Shown here: one piece after another, positions 12,113-21,010 of the stretch
Layout: every line of letters begins with the position of its first letter
How positions within the stretch are numbered: the stretch's first letter is position 1
Assembly: GCA_039707465.1 (NCBI GenBank)
Contig: CM077643.1
Span: 45,450,605-45,514,604, forward strand
Origin: Rhabdophis nuchalis
Taxonomy: Eukaryota; Chordata; Lepidosauria; Squamata; Natricidae
Length of the DNA stretch: 64,000 bases
Direction: 5' to 3'
The notes under the pieces: generated by a model
The model's input: the letters and a program-made list of their open reading frames with translations, nothing else
Database searches by the model: none
Told to the model about the DNA's origin: nothing
Made by a program: the position numbers and the translations under genes

Positions 12113-12492
12113 AATTACAAAAGACACTACTTGGAAAAGCTTCTATCCTGCAAAAATACCTTTAATATTTTAAAGAAACATCTGTCTATCACAAGTCCTT
12201 GAGAAGGACTTGATAGGGGGATAAAAATGTCAAATCCAGTCTAAATATCTGGCTGAGTGTGTGACCAATGATACTATTTCTAATAATATCATTGGTGCTG
12301 ATTAAATCACCATCAATTGCAAAAGGCAGCTTCACTTTATTGGCTTTATTTAAAAACATTGTTTTTTTTCTAGGCTGTTGTTGTATGCTGTCTGCAATCA
12401 TTTGTTTCTGAAATGGGTGACCATAGAAATTTGATGAATGAATGAAGGCATGCATGCATGGATGATCGATCAGTTAAACTAATTTATTAATA

Positions 12493-12800
12493 CAGGTAGT
12501 CCTTGACATAGGAACACAACTGAGTCCAAAATTTCAGTTGTTAAGTGAGACATTTATTAAGTGAATCCGGCTTCCCCGTTGACTTTACTTGTCAGAAGGG
12601 CAGAAAAGGTGATCGCATGAGTTTGGGACAGAACAACGGCCATAAGTATGAACAAGTTGCCAAGCATCTGAATTTTGATCACATGATCATGGGGATGCAG
12701 CACAAGTTGTAACTGTGAAAAAATATCACGTCACTTTTTTCAGTGCTGTTGAACTTTGAACAATCACTAAATGAACTGTTGTAAATCAAGGACTCTTTAT
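12493..12800 (+). mobile_element. Tigger/pogo-like element, degraded right end
   Basis: Begins TA|CAGGTAGTCCTTGACATAGG and contains GTTAAGTGAGACATTTATTAAG and GATCACATGATCATGGGGATG, matching the copy at 9169. The right end (AATCAAGGACTCTTTATA) is damaged and abuts a CR1 element. Confidence 0.7.
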
Positions 12801-12814
12801 ATAACCATTTAAAT

Positions 12815-13676
12815 ATGAGCCAGCAGTGTGCAGCAGCTGCCAAAAAAGCCAACACAGTTCTAGGCTGCATAAACGGAGGGATAGAATCAAGATCACGGGA
12901 AGTGTTAATGCCACTTTATAATGCCTTGGTAAGGCCACACTTGGAATACGGCATTCAGTTTTGGTCGCCACAATGTAAAATAGATGTGGAGACTCTCGAA
13001 AGAGTGCAGAGAAGAGCAACAAAGATGATTAGGGGACTGGAGGCTAAAACATATGAAGAACGTTTGCAGGAACTGGGTATGTTATGTTCTGAGGAAGTGA
13101 GTCCAACACAGGCTAGTCATCATAGAAGGTTTTAATCTAAAGTCAAACATCCAACTATTTACAAGCAGCAATAGTGCGGTAGACAGGTGCCTCCCCGCTT
13201 GACAGCTATATATACACAAGCTCTCAAGCGGGAAGCCAATTAACTAGGCGGATAACCCAAATCCGGCCAATCGCGTCTTAACCAATCAGACGCGACTGGC
13301 TGTTAGAAATATAACAAGTTAACAAGGTCATGCAGAGTTTACCAGACTTACTGGCTTGGTCGTAAGTCGAGGATTCTACAGGGTATGTCTAGTTTAATAA
13401 AAAGAAGGACTAGGGGAGACATGATAGCAGTGTTCCAATATCTCAGGGGTTGCCACAAAGAAGAGGGAGTCAAACTATTCTCCAAGGCACCTGATGGCAG
13501 AACAAGAAGCAATGGGTGGAAACTAATCAAGGAGAGAAGCAACTTAGAACTGAGGAGCAATTTCCTGACAGTTAGAACAATTAACCAATGAAGCAATTTG
13601 CCTCCAGAAGTTGTGAATGTTCCAACACTGGAAGTTTTTAAAAAGATGTTGGATAACCATTTGTCTGAAGTTGTGT
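12815..13676 (+). pseudogene. CR1 ORF2 C-terminal fragment
   Basis: The first exon-like piece (12815-13079) encodes MSQQCAAAAKKANTVLGCI and PLYNALVRPHLEYGIQFW, then RVQRRATKMIRGLEAKTYEE: the thumb/connection region typical of CR1. After the LTR the frame continues with RRTRGDMIAVFQYLRGCHKE and LRSNFLTVRTINQ. An in-frame TGA replaces the Trp codon after NQ (other copies read INQWNSLPPEVV). The LTR and that stop make it inactive. Confidence 0.88.
13080..13380 (-). mobile_element. 301-bp solo LTR inside CR1
   Basis: The element starts TGTTATGTTC and ends GATTCTACA on plus, with a perfect 5-bp TSD GGGTA (13075-13079 and 13381-13385). Promoter signals read on the minus strand: two CCAAT-type boxes (GATTGGTTAAG and GATTGGCC), then GTATATATAGCTG (TATA box), which fixes the minus orientation. 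The two CCAAT boxes sit around an inverted CGCGTCT/AGACGCG pair. Gypsy or endogenous-retrovirus origin cannot be separated from an LTR alone. Confidence 0.87.
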
Positions 13677-14127
13677 AGGGTTTCCTGTCTAGGCAGGGGG
13701 TTGGACTAGAAGACCTCCAAGGTCCCTTCCAACTCTGTTATTCTATTCTATTCTATTCTATTCGATTCTATATTGAAGATCCATCATTTTTGAATATAAT
13801 TGATACTGCTGTCTACAAGACTGCAATCTAAATCACTACATTCTGTCTGCTCTTGTATAGAATGTAATTCTACTCCAGACTGTTTTTTTAAAAACATTTT
13901 TATTGGTTTTTACAATATGTGTAGGAAAAGGGTTATAGGATAAAAATAACATTTTAGTCGCTTCCATGCCAGAGGTGGTGGTCCTCCCAAAACTTCATAC
14001 AAATACAATATTTATTTTTAAAAAAAGGGCAAGCATACATATACGTTACATTGTATAGCTCATACGTTCAATCATGTTTTTCATTGCCATCTAGTTTCAA
14101 CTATCACAGTAGAAATTTTAAATAAAG

Positions 14128-15061
14128 TCATTTTTGGGATCTGAGTCTTTTTGCTATTGATTCTTCTTCTCCCTTCCCATCGACCAGGGCCACGGCCCCC
14201 CCTGTTCCCTCTTCTTCATCTCCTAGGAGTGAAGAGTGCTTTTGAAGAAAGGCCTCTGCCTCTCTTAATGTTTTAACTCTGATTCTACCTCCCTCCCAGA
14301 AGACCAACATTCCTTCTGGCAGTAACCATTTGAACCAAACTCCTTTTTTATATAATTTCTTGGACAAGAAGGAATGTTTCCTTCTTATCTCTCTAATTTT
14401 TTTTTGGAATTTGTTTCAAAATAGTAACTTCTTTTTCTTGATATTTCAAGGGTCCTCCCCGCTGGGCCCTCAATATCTCATCCCTTGTGGATCTCCTTAA
14501 GAATTTAATATGAACTTCTCTTGGTACATCATTTATTCTAGCATATGCTAAGTTAATTCTATAAACCAGATCCATATCCCACCAGAATTGTTCTTTATTC
14601 CTTTTAATATAATCTGCTAAAATTGTACTCATAAGATCTTTAAGATCTTCTCCCTCTATCTCCGGCACATTCTGGAACCTGAGAAAAAAAGACATTCTTT
14701 CAAATTCTATCTTGGTCATATGACCTCCCAGTTCTGTGCTTTCCTTCCGAATTTCCTTTACCTCTTCCCTCATCTCAGCTGAACCCCCCTCTAACGCCTC
14801 AATTTTTTGTTTTTTGTTATCCATTGTACTTCTTTGTGTTTCCAACAGCTCTATTTTTAGACTTGTCAGCTCTTTTCACATTTCATGTACATTTTTCATT
14901 ATGTCCTGAAGCATCTCATTTGTTGACAATTCCTGGGTGCTCTCACCAGTCCCTTCTTTTTGCAACAATGCGGTGATCTTTGTCTGTTGCATAACTGGAC
15001 TGGAGCGAGCTGATGATGGAGCAGAAAAGGACTTTCCAATAGGTGGTTTTTTAGAAGCCAT
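14128..15061 (-). pseudogene. L1 ORF1 with one nonsense and one frameshift
   Basis: The ATG at 15061 opens MASKKPPIGKSFSAPSSARS, a plausible ORF1 N-terminus, followed by a Glu/Lys-rich coiled-coil stretch (EEVKEIRKESTELGGHM) and the RRM/CTD blocks (FFLRFQNVPEIEGEDLKDLM, LVYRINLAYA, PREVHIKFLRRSTRDEIL, LPEGMLVFWEGG). An in-frame TGA lies at 14876-14878 inside the coiled coil. A run of nine A on minus (T at 14397-14405) has one base more than the eight in the copy at 8507, causing a frameshift after KQIPKK. Total length of about 311 codons is near the usual size for L1 ORF1. Confidence 0.9.
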
Positions 15062-15943
15062 TGTCCCGATTATAAGTTCTAATTTGTAGAAAAAATGGCA
15101 TCAGAAAAGCAGGCAGCCGATGAAGTCCAAGGTATCGGAACAGCTCGAATAAAAGTTCAGTCTGGGTAGCATATAAAACCAGGAAAACCAAGAAGAAAGG
15201 ATTGTGCTATCAAAATCTAGATGTCCACGTATTGGGAGAGATACCAAAGGTTTCCTGAGGAGAAGTTAAGATGGAAAACTTAAAGTCTTGCGATCTCAAA
15301 CGCCGAAGGAAGAGTTCACGAGGAACGTTTTCCGGCAGGGAACAAAGAGGAGCCTTTTGCCCCGCCCCCTCACAGGAAGGAGAGTGAAAGTTTCATTTTC
15401 TTGTTGCAAAAAGTTTCCATGATATAATGTTGCAACTGCGATAATGTAGATACAATTTTTTTTTTACTATTGTTATTTCAGATGGCAGACTAGTTCTCTT
15501 TTTCTCCCCATTCCTGGGGAGAGCTTTTTCAACCACCGCTTTATTCCGAGGGGGGGTCAAACCAGATAAACTCCCCCCTCCATTCTCCACTTAAAGTTGA
15601 TTGAAAGTAAAACTCACAGTGCTCACTTGTCCCTCAATTGCAGACCAGGAGATTAGGAAAGACCCTCCATCCCCGGCACTCCAGCCAGCTTTCAAATTCT
15701 TCCATTAATTCCGGAGTCCATTGGTGAAAGGGCAGAGCCCCACCTTTCTGCTTCCCGGCTCCTGGGGCGAAGCTGGAAGCACGCTCCACTGGCTGCCGCC
15801 TGGTTGGGGGTCTCCAGCAAGCTGCCCGTATGGCAGGGGATTCCTCCAGAACCCCCTGTGCCCCCGGGAGGGCCCACCAGGAGAGCAAGCGGCGGACAAG
15901 TACCAAAACACGTCCATCACCTACAAAAACCGGAAGTCAAGTC
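15062..15943 (-). promoter_or_regulatory. L1-type 5' UTR / internal promoter region
   Basis: GC-rich sequence between the 5' TSD and the ORF1 ATG of the ORF1-only L1 copy. Full-length L1s carry an internal promoter here. Several overlapping ORFs (for example 15634-15906 on minus) run through it; none resembles a known protein. Promoter function is inferred from position only. Confidence 0.5.
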
Positions 15944-15959
15944 CTACTCCAGATTGTTT

Positions 15960-16860
15960 GTAGAATGTAATCTTCCAATGGGAAATTGGCTTTCATAAGC
16001 ATAATCTTTATCTGTATGAAGATGATCATGACCAGCTACATTCCATTTACTGTGAACAAATTATTAACAAAGAACTCATTTTTTGTTTTTCTTTTGTTTT
16101 TTTCAGGTTGCTGGAAAACTATTCAGATGTAACTGCTCAGATGACATCATATTACAAGAACTCACAAGAAACTAACTTTATACTACCTTTGCGCGGATGG
16201 TTTTGCTTAGCAAGCAGCCAATTTACAGCTATTTTATCTGGATTTTTAAAAGCCCCCTTGCCTTTGATTTTTATTTAAAAATATTTCATGTTTGTTTATA
16301 GTGAACAAACGTTACTGAAGGTGAGAGAGAGCATTTAATGCCAGATTAAAAAATCTTTTCAGATCTGGGCACATGAAACAGGAGGCCCCCTCAGCTGTTG
16401 TTGACACATGATGTGAGGGTCTGTCTTGTTAGATGATGTAATCAAAGGTCTTAGCAACATGCCAATTTTTGCATGATGTTTTAGATTAAAGTGGGGGCAA
16501 AGACTCCCTCAAATTGAGCTCAACCCTAGATGACTTCATGGATGCATTGAAGATGATTTCTTGGCAGCATTATGGAAATGGTTACTCATTTCCTTCTTTG
16601 GGGATATTTTCTGGTCTCCTATCTAAACAGATTTCAACCTGTTTAGCTCTTCTGAGGTCAGATCCATTTTGTCCTGTTGCCTAGCTAGATTAAAATATCT
16701 ATCAACATGGATATTACCATGACTTGGTTACCATGGCTTGGATTTCCATTATTTACTGTCTCAAAATGGGAAAGGGATAAAGGGCCATCCTGGAAAGAAT
16801 TTGGGGGGATTGAAAGTTGAGTTGATTCGTCTTATTGCTCTACAATTGTTAAAGATGGAT
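15960..16860. other. Unique non-coding DNA
   Basis: Nothing firmly recognised. A pyrimidine tract followed by CAG (about 16080-16107) resembles a splice acceptor, but no supported exon follows. Confidence 0.4.
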
Positions 16861-16861
16861 T

Positions 16862-17375
16862 CAATCCAATTTGAACAAAGAGAGAAGCAACCTAGAACTA
16901 AGAAGACATATCCTACAGGGGTGGGTTCCAGAAGTCACTACTGCTGGTTTACTTGTACGCCTGCCACACAAACTTAATGCACAGTGCAATAAAAATTGCT
17001 TTGCACATGCACAGAAGCAAAAAACAAGATGGTGGCAACTATGGCGCTGCCTGGAAAACCAGTTTGGGGTGTGGCAGGCTGGGTCGCTGCTGGTTCCAGC
17101 AACCCAGGCCACCAAACCATTACCAGTTCAACCAAACCAGTGCGAATCGGTAGAAACCCACCACTGATTTCCTGACAGTAAGAACAATAAACCAGTGGAA
17201 CAACTTGCCTTTAAAAGTTGTGGAGTTCCATCACTGAAGGCTTTCAAGAAGAGACTGGAAAGCCACTTGTTTGAAATGGTACAGGGTCTCCTGCTGTACC
17301 ATTTGAGCAAGGTATTAGACTAAAAGACCTCCAAAGTCCCTTCCAATTCTGTTATTCTGTTATCTGTTATTGTCT
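16862..17375 (+). mobile_element. CR1 LINE 3' end interrupted by hAT-B
   Basis: The left piece (AGAGAAGCAACCTAGAACTA) and the right piece from 17167 (TTTCCTGACAGTAAGAAC … CCACTTGTTTGAAATGG … CCTTCCAATTCTGTTATTCTG) are adjacent parts of the CR1 3' region seen intact at 51163. The hAT-B insertion at 16916-17166 separates them. Confidence 0.85.
16916..17166 (+). mobile_element. Non-autonomous hAT-B element, short form
   Basis: Ends CAGGGGTGGGTTCC and AGAAACCCACCACTG. The flanks ATATCCTA and ATTTCCTG match at six of eight positions, and the CR1 consensus around the site (ATTTCCTGACAG) supports the junction. ORFs at 16738-17167 only reflect this repeat. Confidence 0.82.
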
Positions 17376-17386
17376 TTTGCCTACAG

Positions 17387-17600
17387 CAGATATGTCCAAC
17401 CCATCGCATATGGGCCACTTATAGCTCTGGACAGTTAATAACACAGCCTCCACAAATTTTAAGCTTTTAATATTATTATGAACATTATTATATTATTTTA
17501 GCAATATTTATATACACTAACCATATATTTTATATGTTACCCAAGACAATTCCTTTTCACTCAACGTGGCCCAGGCAAGCCAAATATTTGGACGCCCCTG
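17387..17600. mobile_element. Degenerate hAT-like element
   Basis: Left end CAGATATGTCCAACC is the inverse of right end TTGGACGCCCCTG, with an AT-rich middle. The expected 8-bp TSD is not clear (GCCTACAG / GTCTGCTC), so it is probably old. Confidence 0.55.
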
Positions 17601-17733
17601 GTCTGCTCTACAGAGTAACAAATGGAGAGATTATATAGAGCTATTTAATCTCCTAACTTTCATCCAAAATTCATGAGGGACAATTTTACATACAGTAAAG
17701 CTGCTATTTGAAATAGCCTTTCTCTCTTTAGAT

Positions 17734-18112
17734 CAGGGACCTTTTTATGCCTACAGCCCACTTTTGTATCTCTGTTAGTAGTAAAATTTTCTAACTGCCC
17801 ACCGGTTCCACAGTAATGGTGATTTATAAAGTAGGGAAGTATCTTTACTTTATAAAATTTATAAAGCAGAGTTACAGCAAGTTAAAGCATGTGCAGGCGA
17901 TACAAATAGCATATTTTCAGAAATTTAAATTGTCACAGGGAATTTTATGAAAACCTAATGAAAATGTTTTTAAATAATGCTATTAATTTTTTTTTAAGTC
18001 AGTTAAATTATAAAAAAGGAAAGTGCTTCAGTATCGGACAAAACCCCTACTGCCCACCATGAAAGCTGGAACGCCCACTAGTGGGTAGTAGGGACCAGGT
18101 TGACTACCAATG
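17734..18112. mobile_element. Non-autonomous hAT-F element
   Basis: A 379-bp element starting CAGGGACCTTTTTATG and ending TTGACTACCAATG, with a perfect 8-bp TSD CTTTAGAT (17726-17733 and 18113-18120). It contains GCCCACTTTTG and, near the right end, CGCCCACTAGTGGG. Only one copy is in the window. No coding remnant. Confidence 0.82.
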
Positions 18113-18120
18113 CTTTAGAT

Positions 18121-18912
18121 ATATGCTAATTGAAATGATAAAAGTTGTAAACCAAAATAACCTAAGGAATCTCTTATAGAGAAGGTGACTTTTAAAGATA
18201 TCGGGGCAGATATTTTCTAAAACTCTGTTTCTATATTTATATACTTTCATTTTTTAATGTGTTCATTACTGGTAGGGATGGACAGAACTGCTAATACAGG
18301 TAAAATAAAGATTCTTCCCACCAAACCAAAGGGTTGTTTCACCAAAATTCAAACAGAGATTTCTTGATCTTGGGGGTGGGAGGTATATTTCCTTCATAAT
18401 ATAAACATGATTTATGAAGCCTACAATCACAAGTGGTGGTGTTGGTCATCACCTCTGAAAAACACATGAAAAACAGATATTTTAATATGCATTAGCCACC
18501 TAAACAGTAGGTGAAATTCTTATTCTCTGAGAATTAAAATGTTTGCAAACACACATATAATATAAAAAAAGATGAACGAATGGCTTGTAGTAGAACATAA
18601 TATGCCTATATAAAAGCATGCCTGGTGTGGGGAAAAGAGATAGGAAAAAGATTTTTCTTCTTCTGTTAGACTATAAATCTTTGGCCACATAAAGAAATCA
18701 ATGGCTCTATCATGTAGATCTGGGATAGAGAAAAGGTGGAAGTACTTCCCACTATAAATTCTTCTTGCAGACTTTACTATTGTACTCATAAATTGAGGTG
18801 ATGGCTTCCCTCACCTTTCTTAATTTGCCTCCAAATGTGTTGAATCTGGAATTTGTAATCAACATAACTGGAGTGCATCAGATTGGAAAAATATGGCAAA
18901 TTCATAGAAGCC
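18121..18912. other. Unique non-coding DNA
   Basis: Nothing recognised. Confidence 0.4.
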
Positions 18913-18920
18913 AAGGAAGC

Positions 18921-19169
18921 AAGAGGTGGGCGTCACATACTGTAACAACAAGTTCGCCCAGAACTGAAAATGTGAGTGCGTGTGTGGACGCTTGCTTCAC
19001 AAATGTGCTTCACACCCAGCCACACCTTCCCTGCATGCGCACAGCATAAAATAAGTTTATATAGGATGTGATTATATAGGATGTGATAGCACCAGTTTGG
19101 GTGGGCAGGCCGATGGTCAGAACTACCCGTTCGCCTGAACCAATCCGAACCGGCAACAGCCCACCACTG
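18921..19169 (+). mobile_element. Non-autonomous hAT-B element, short form
   Basis: Ends AAGAGGTGGG (first base changed from C) and GCCCACCACTG. TSD AAGGAAGC / AAGAAAGC (18913-18920, 19170-19177) matches at seven of eight positions. Confidence 0.8.
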
Positions 19170-19347
19170 AAGAAAGCTTATTAACAGCTTTAGCAAGTTT
19201 CATCTCAGAATAACAGAACAGAACAGAATAAAAGAGTTGGAAGAGACCTTGGAAGTCTTCTAGTCCAATCCCCTGCTCAGTCAGGAAACCCAAAACCAGT
19301 GATGGCGAACCCTTTTCACCTCAGATGCCAAAAGGATGCGAGTGTGC

Positions 19348-19772
19348 CATGGGTGGGTTCCTGCCAGGAACCTATAGAAGAGGTTCCACAAATCTACAGT
19401 GCCATTTAGAACCGGTTCCAGCTCCTTCTCCCCGCCTGTCCACACATCATCAAGATGAAGAGCAAGAGGAGGAATTCTGGGAGTTGAAGTCCACAAGTCT
19501 TAAAGCTGTCAAGTTTGAAGACCCCTGGAGTTTTTTTTCTAAAGGGTTAGGGGTGCAAGGGTGTTGTAATTTGACAGCTTTAAGACTTGCGTGCTTCAAA
19601 TGCCAGAGTTTCTGAACCAACATTTTGGTTGCTAAGCAAAAGCGTTTTTTAGTGAGTTTCACCACATTTTATAAGTTGGCCACACCCACCCAGTCACATG
19701 GCGAGCAAGCCACTCCCACAAAGCAGGCTACACACCAGAAGAGGTTCTAAAAATGTTTGAAACCCACCACTA
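19348..19772 (+). mobile_element. hAT-B element, long chimeric form
   Basis: Begins CATGGGTGGGTTCCTGCC and ends GAAACCCACCACTA, inside hAT-A. It contains a stretch from a palindromic MITE (GAATTCTGGGAGTTGAAGTC) and a stretch resembling a Tigger-like element (TTTGGTTGCTAAGC … GAGTTTCACCACATTTTA). No convincing TSD was found. It is closely similar to 36510-36889. Confidence 0.78.
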
Positions 19773-20005
19773 CATGCTATCGTGCACGCTATTGCACTTG
19801 CTCACATGTCCACCCCCATAATTTAATACCCCCCTGTACTGTGCCTCCTGCACATGCATGTGTGACCCCCTCCCCAGCTTCCCCATGCATGTGCGCACAG
19901 CTTTCTTTGAGCCTGGGGAGGACAAAAATGGCCTCCCAGCCCCTCCCAAGGCCCTCTAGAGGCCAGAAACAGCCTGTTTTTCCAACTTCTGTGTTGTCCG
20001 TTGGG

Positions 20006-20636
20006 TAAGATGACCAGATTTTCAAAACCCCAAGCGGGACACCGTTGATGAGGGGGGGAGCGTACGTGCGTGCACGTGCGCACGTGCACGCACCAGCACA
20101 TCACGCACCTGTGCAGAGGGCGTCGGGCCAGGGGCACGCTCCCAACAGCCGCCGCGGGGGCCACTTTAAAGGCAGCTGCAGCGGACCGATCCGGAAGCCC
20201 TCAGCGCGTGAGGGACGGCCTTCAGGGCGGCTGCTGGGAAGGGCACTCAGCGTGTCGCTCTCGCCTTCCGCACTCAGAGCCATTGCGCTGCTCGCCCGGC
20301 ACCTCCTACGCCGCTGCCAGGCCCAGCAGCCATGCACCTGACCATTGGGCAGAAGGCCGTCCCTCACGCGCTGAGAGCCACCGCCGCTGCCTTTAGAGAG
20401 TGCCCCGCGGGGGTGGGTGGGAGCATGCCCCAACGCCCTCTGCAGGCACGTGACACGCCGGAGTGCATGCGCCCCCCCTCCGAGGCCCTCCCCGCCCGAG
20501 CCGGCGCTCAGAGGCACCTGTCTCTGAGCGCGTACAGAGCACCCGAAGCGGGACATTTTGAAGAAAAGGCAGGTGGCGGGATATCTAATGGAGAAGCGGG
20601 TCTGTCCCACCAGAAGCGGAACGGATGGTCAGCTTA
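20006..20636. mobile_element. CpG-rich foldback element, hAT-like TSD
   Basis: A 631-bp GC- and CpG-rich block inserted in hAT-A. Its ends are TAAGATGACCAG and ATGGTCAGCTTA, inverted repeats with two mismatches, and it has a perfect 8-bp TSD CCGTTGGG (19998-20005, 20637-20644). The interior is a foldback: 20200-20223 and 20352-20375 are exact 24-nt reverse complements, and the outer stretches also pair (GCAGAGGGCGTCGGG with CCCCAACGCCCTCTGC). The long ORFs across it (up to 204 residues) follow from high GC. The family was not recognised. Confidence 0.8.
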
Positions 20637-21010
20637 CCGTTGGGATGTTTTTCTCCCTCCAAAGGGTGAAAAATGGCACCCTTTTTTTGCGCAAACCAGA
20701 AGTTTGGGAATGGACTTCTGGGTTCCCCTTTGGGCTGTTTTTCTCCCTCCAGAGGTTTCAGGGAAACCGCTAGAGGGTGAAAAACAGCCAAAAACCAAGG
20801 CCAAAAATCAGCTGGCCAGCTCGTGCATGCATGCTGGAGCTGACAGGGCAACACCTCGCATGTCCTCAGAAATGGCTCTGCCTGCCATTGGTTCACCATC
20901 ATGGCCCTATACCATTTCAGATAAATGCTGTCCAATATCTTCTTAAAAACTTCCAGTGTTGGAGCATTCACAACTTCTGGAGGCAAGTTGTTCCATTGAT
21001 TAATTAATTT

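Larger units (their letters stand above)
10380..12180 (+). pseudogene. R2/R4-type LINE C-terminal remnant, interrupted
   Basis: Frame-shifted plus-strand sequence spells the C-terminal region of a LINE with a restriction-like endonuclease: WDHNIEKELENEEVKMLWDF, then KITKYKDLQIE, IIPIGILGAI and INKITISQLQKT. I recall this block order from R2/R4-group LINEs. Coding breaks off at 10834 and resumes at 12126 (CTACTTGGAAAAGC, LLGKASILQK), the gap being exactly the L1 insertion described separately. Multiple stops and frameshifts show it is dead. Clade is uncertain. Confidence 0.55.
12805..13772 (+). mobile_element. CR1 LINE 3' end, interrupted by an LTR
   Basis: A 5'-truncated CR1 copy: the C-terminal part of the ORF2 reverse transcriptase region, a short 3' UTR (GTTGGACTAGAAGACCTCCA) and a (TTCTA)n tail at 13739-13768. 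The coding part is split by the solo LTR at 13080-13380; removing the LTR and one TSD restores continuous alignment to the other CR1 copies here. Non-autonomous because it is truncated. Confidence 0.92.
13886..15943 (-). mobile_element. Near-complete ORF1-only L1 derivative (HAL1-like)
   Basis: A 2058-bp minus-strand insertion with a 16-bp TSD carrying one mismatch (CTACTCCAGACTGTTT at 13870-13885, CTACTCCAGATTGTTT at 15944-15959). In order on minus: an 880-bp GC-rich 5' UTR beginning GACTTCCGGTTTTTGTAGG, ORF1 (15061-14128), about 240 bp of 3' UTR and an A-rich tail. No ORF2 is present. Because 5' start, 3' tail and TSD are all in place, the absence of ORF2 is a property of the inserted RNA, not of later damage. 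This is the architecture of mammalian half-L1 elements. Confidence 0.88.
19297..20904 (+). mobile_element. hAT-A element, itself twice interrupted
   Basis: Starts CAGTGATGGCGAACCC and ends GGTTCACCATCATGG; the flanks CCCAAAAC / CCCTATAC match at six of eight. Removing the inner hAT-B (19348-19772) and the foldback element (20006-20636) leaves a hAT-A body with GAGCCTGGGGAGGACAAAAA and TTTTTCTCCCTCCAGAGG, comparable to 42360-42916. Confidence 0.82.
19205..21010 (-). mobile_element. CR1 LINE 3' end, host of a four-layer nest
   Basis: The outer layer is a minus-strand CR1. Its tail ((AGAAC)n as plus) and AGTTGGAAGAGACCTTGGAA lie at 19205-19296. The continuation, CCCTATACCATTTCAGATAA … CACAACTTCTGGAGGCAAG, lies at 20905-21010. 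The 1608-bp gap is hAT-A. The two CR1 pieces join exactly as in the intact copies at 44275 and 59157. Confidence 0.85.

Noticed and set aside
15634..15998. Overlapping ORFs on both strands in a GC-rich segment
   Set aside because: This is the 5' UTR of the ORF1-only L1; the frames overlap and none resembles a protein.
16080..16140. Splice-acceptor-like pyrimidine tract with CAG followed by an open stretch
   Set aside because: Such tracts are common in AT-rich DNA; no donor site or recognisable coding sequence follows.
20045..20946. Long ORFs (up to 204 codons) and a CpG island that could look like a gene promoter and first exon
   Set aside because: They lie inside a TSD-bounded foldback element and its hAT-A host. 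High GC removes stop codons by chance, and no protein motif is visible.
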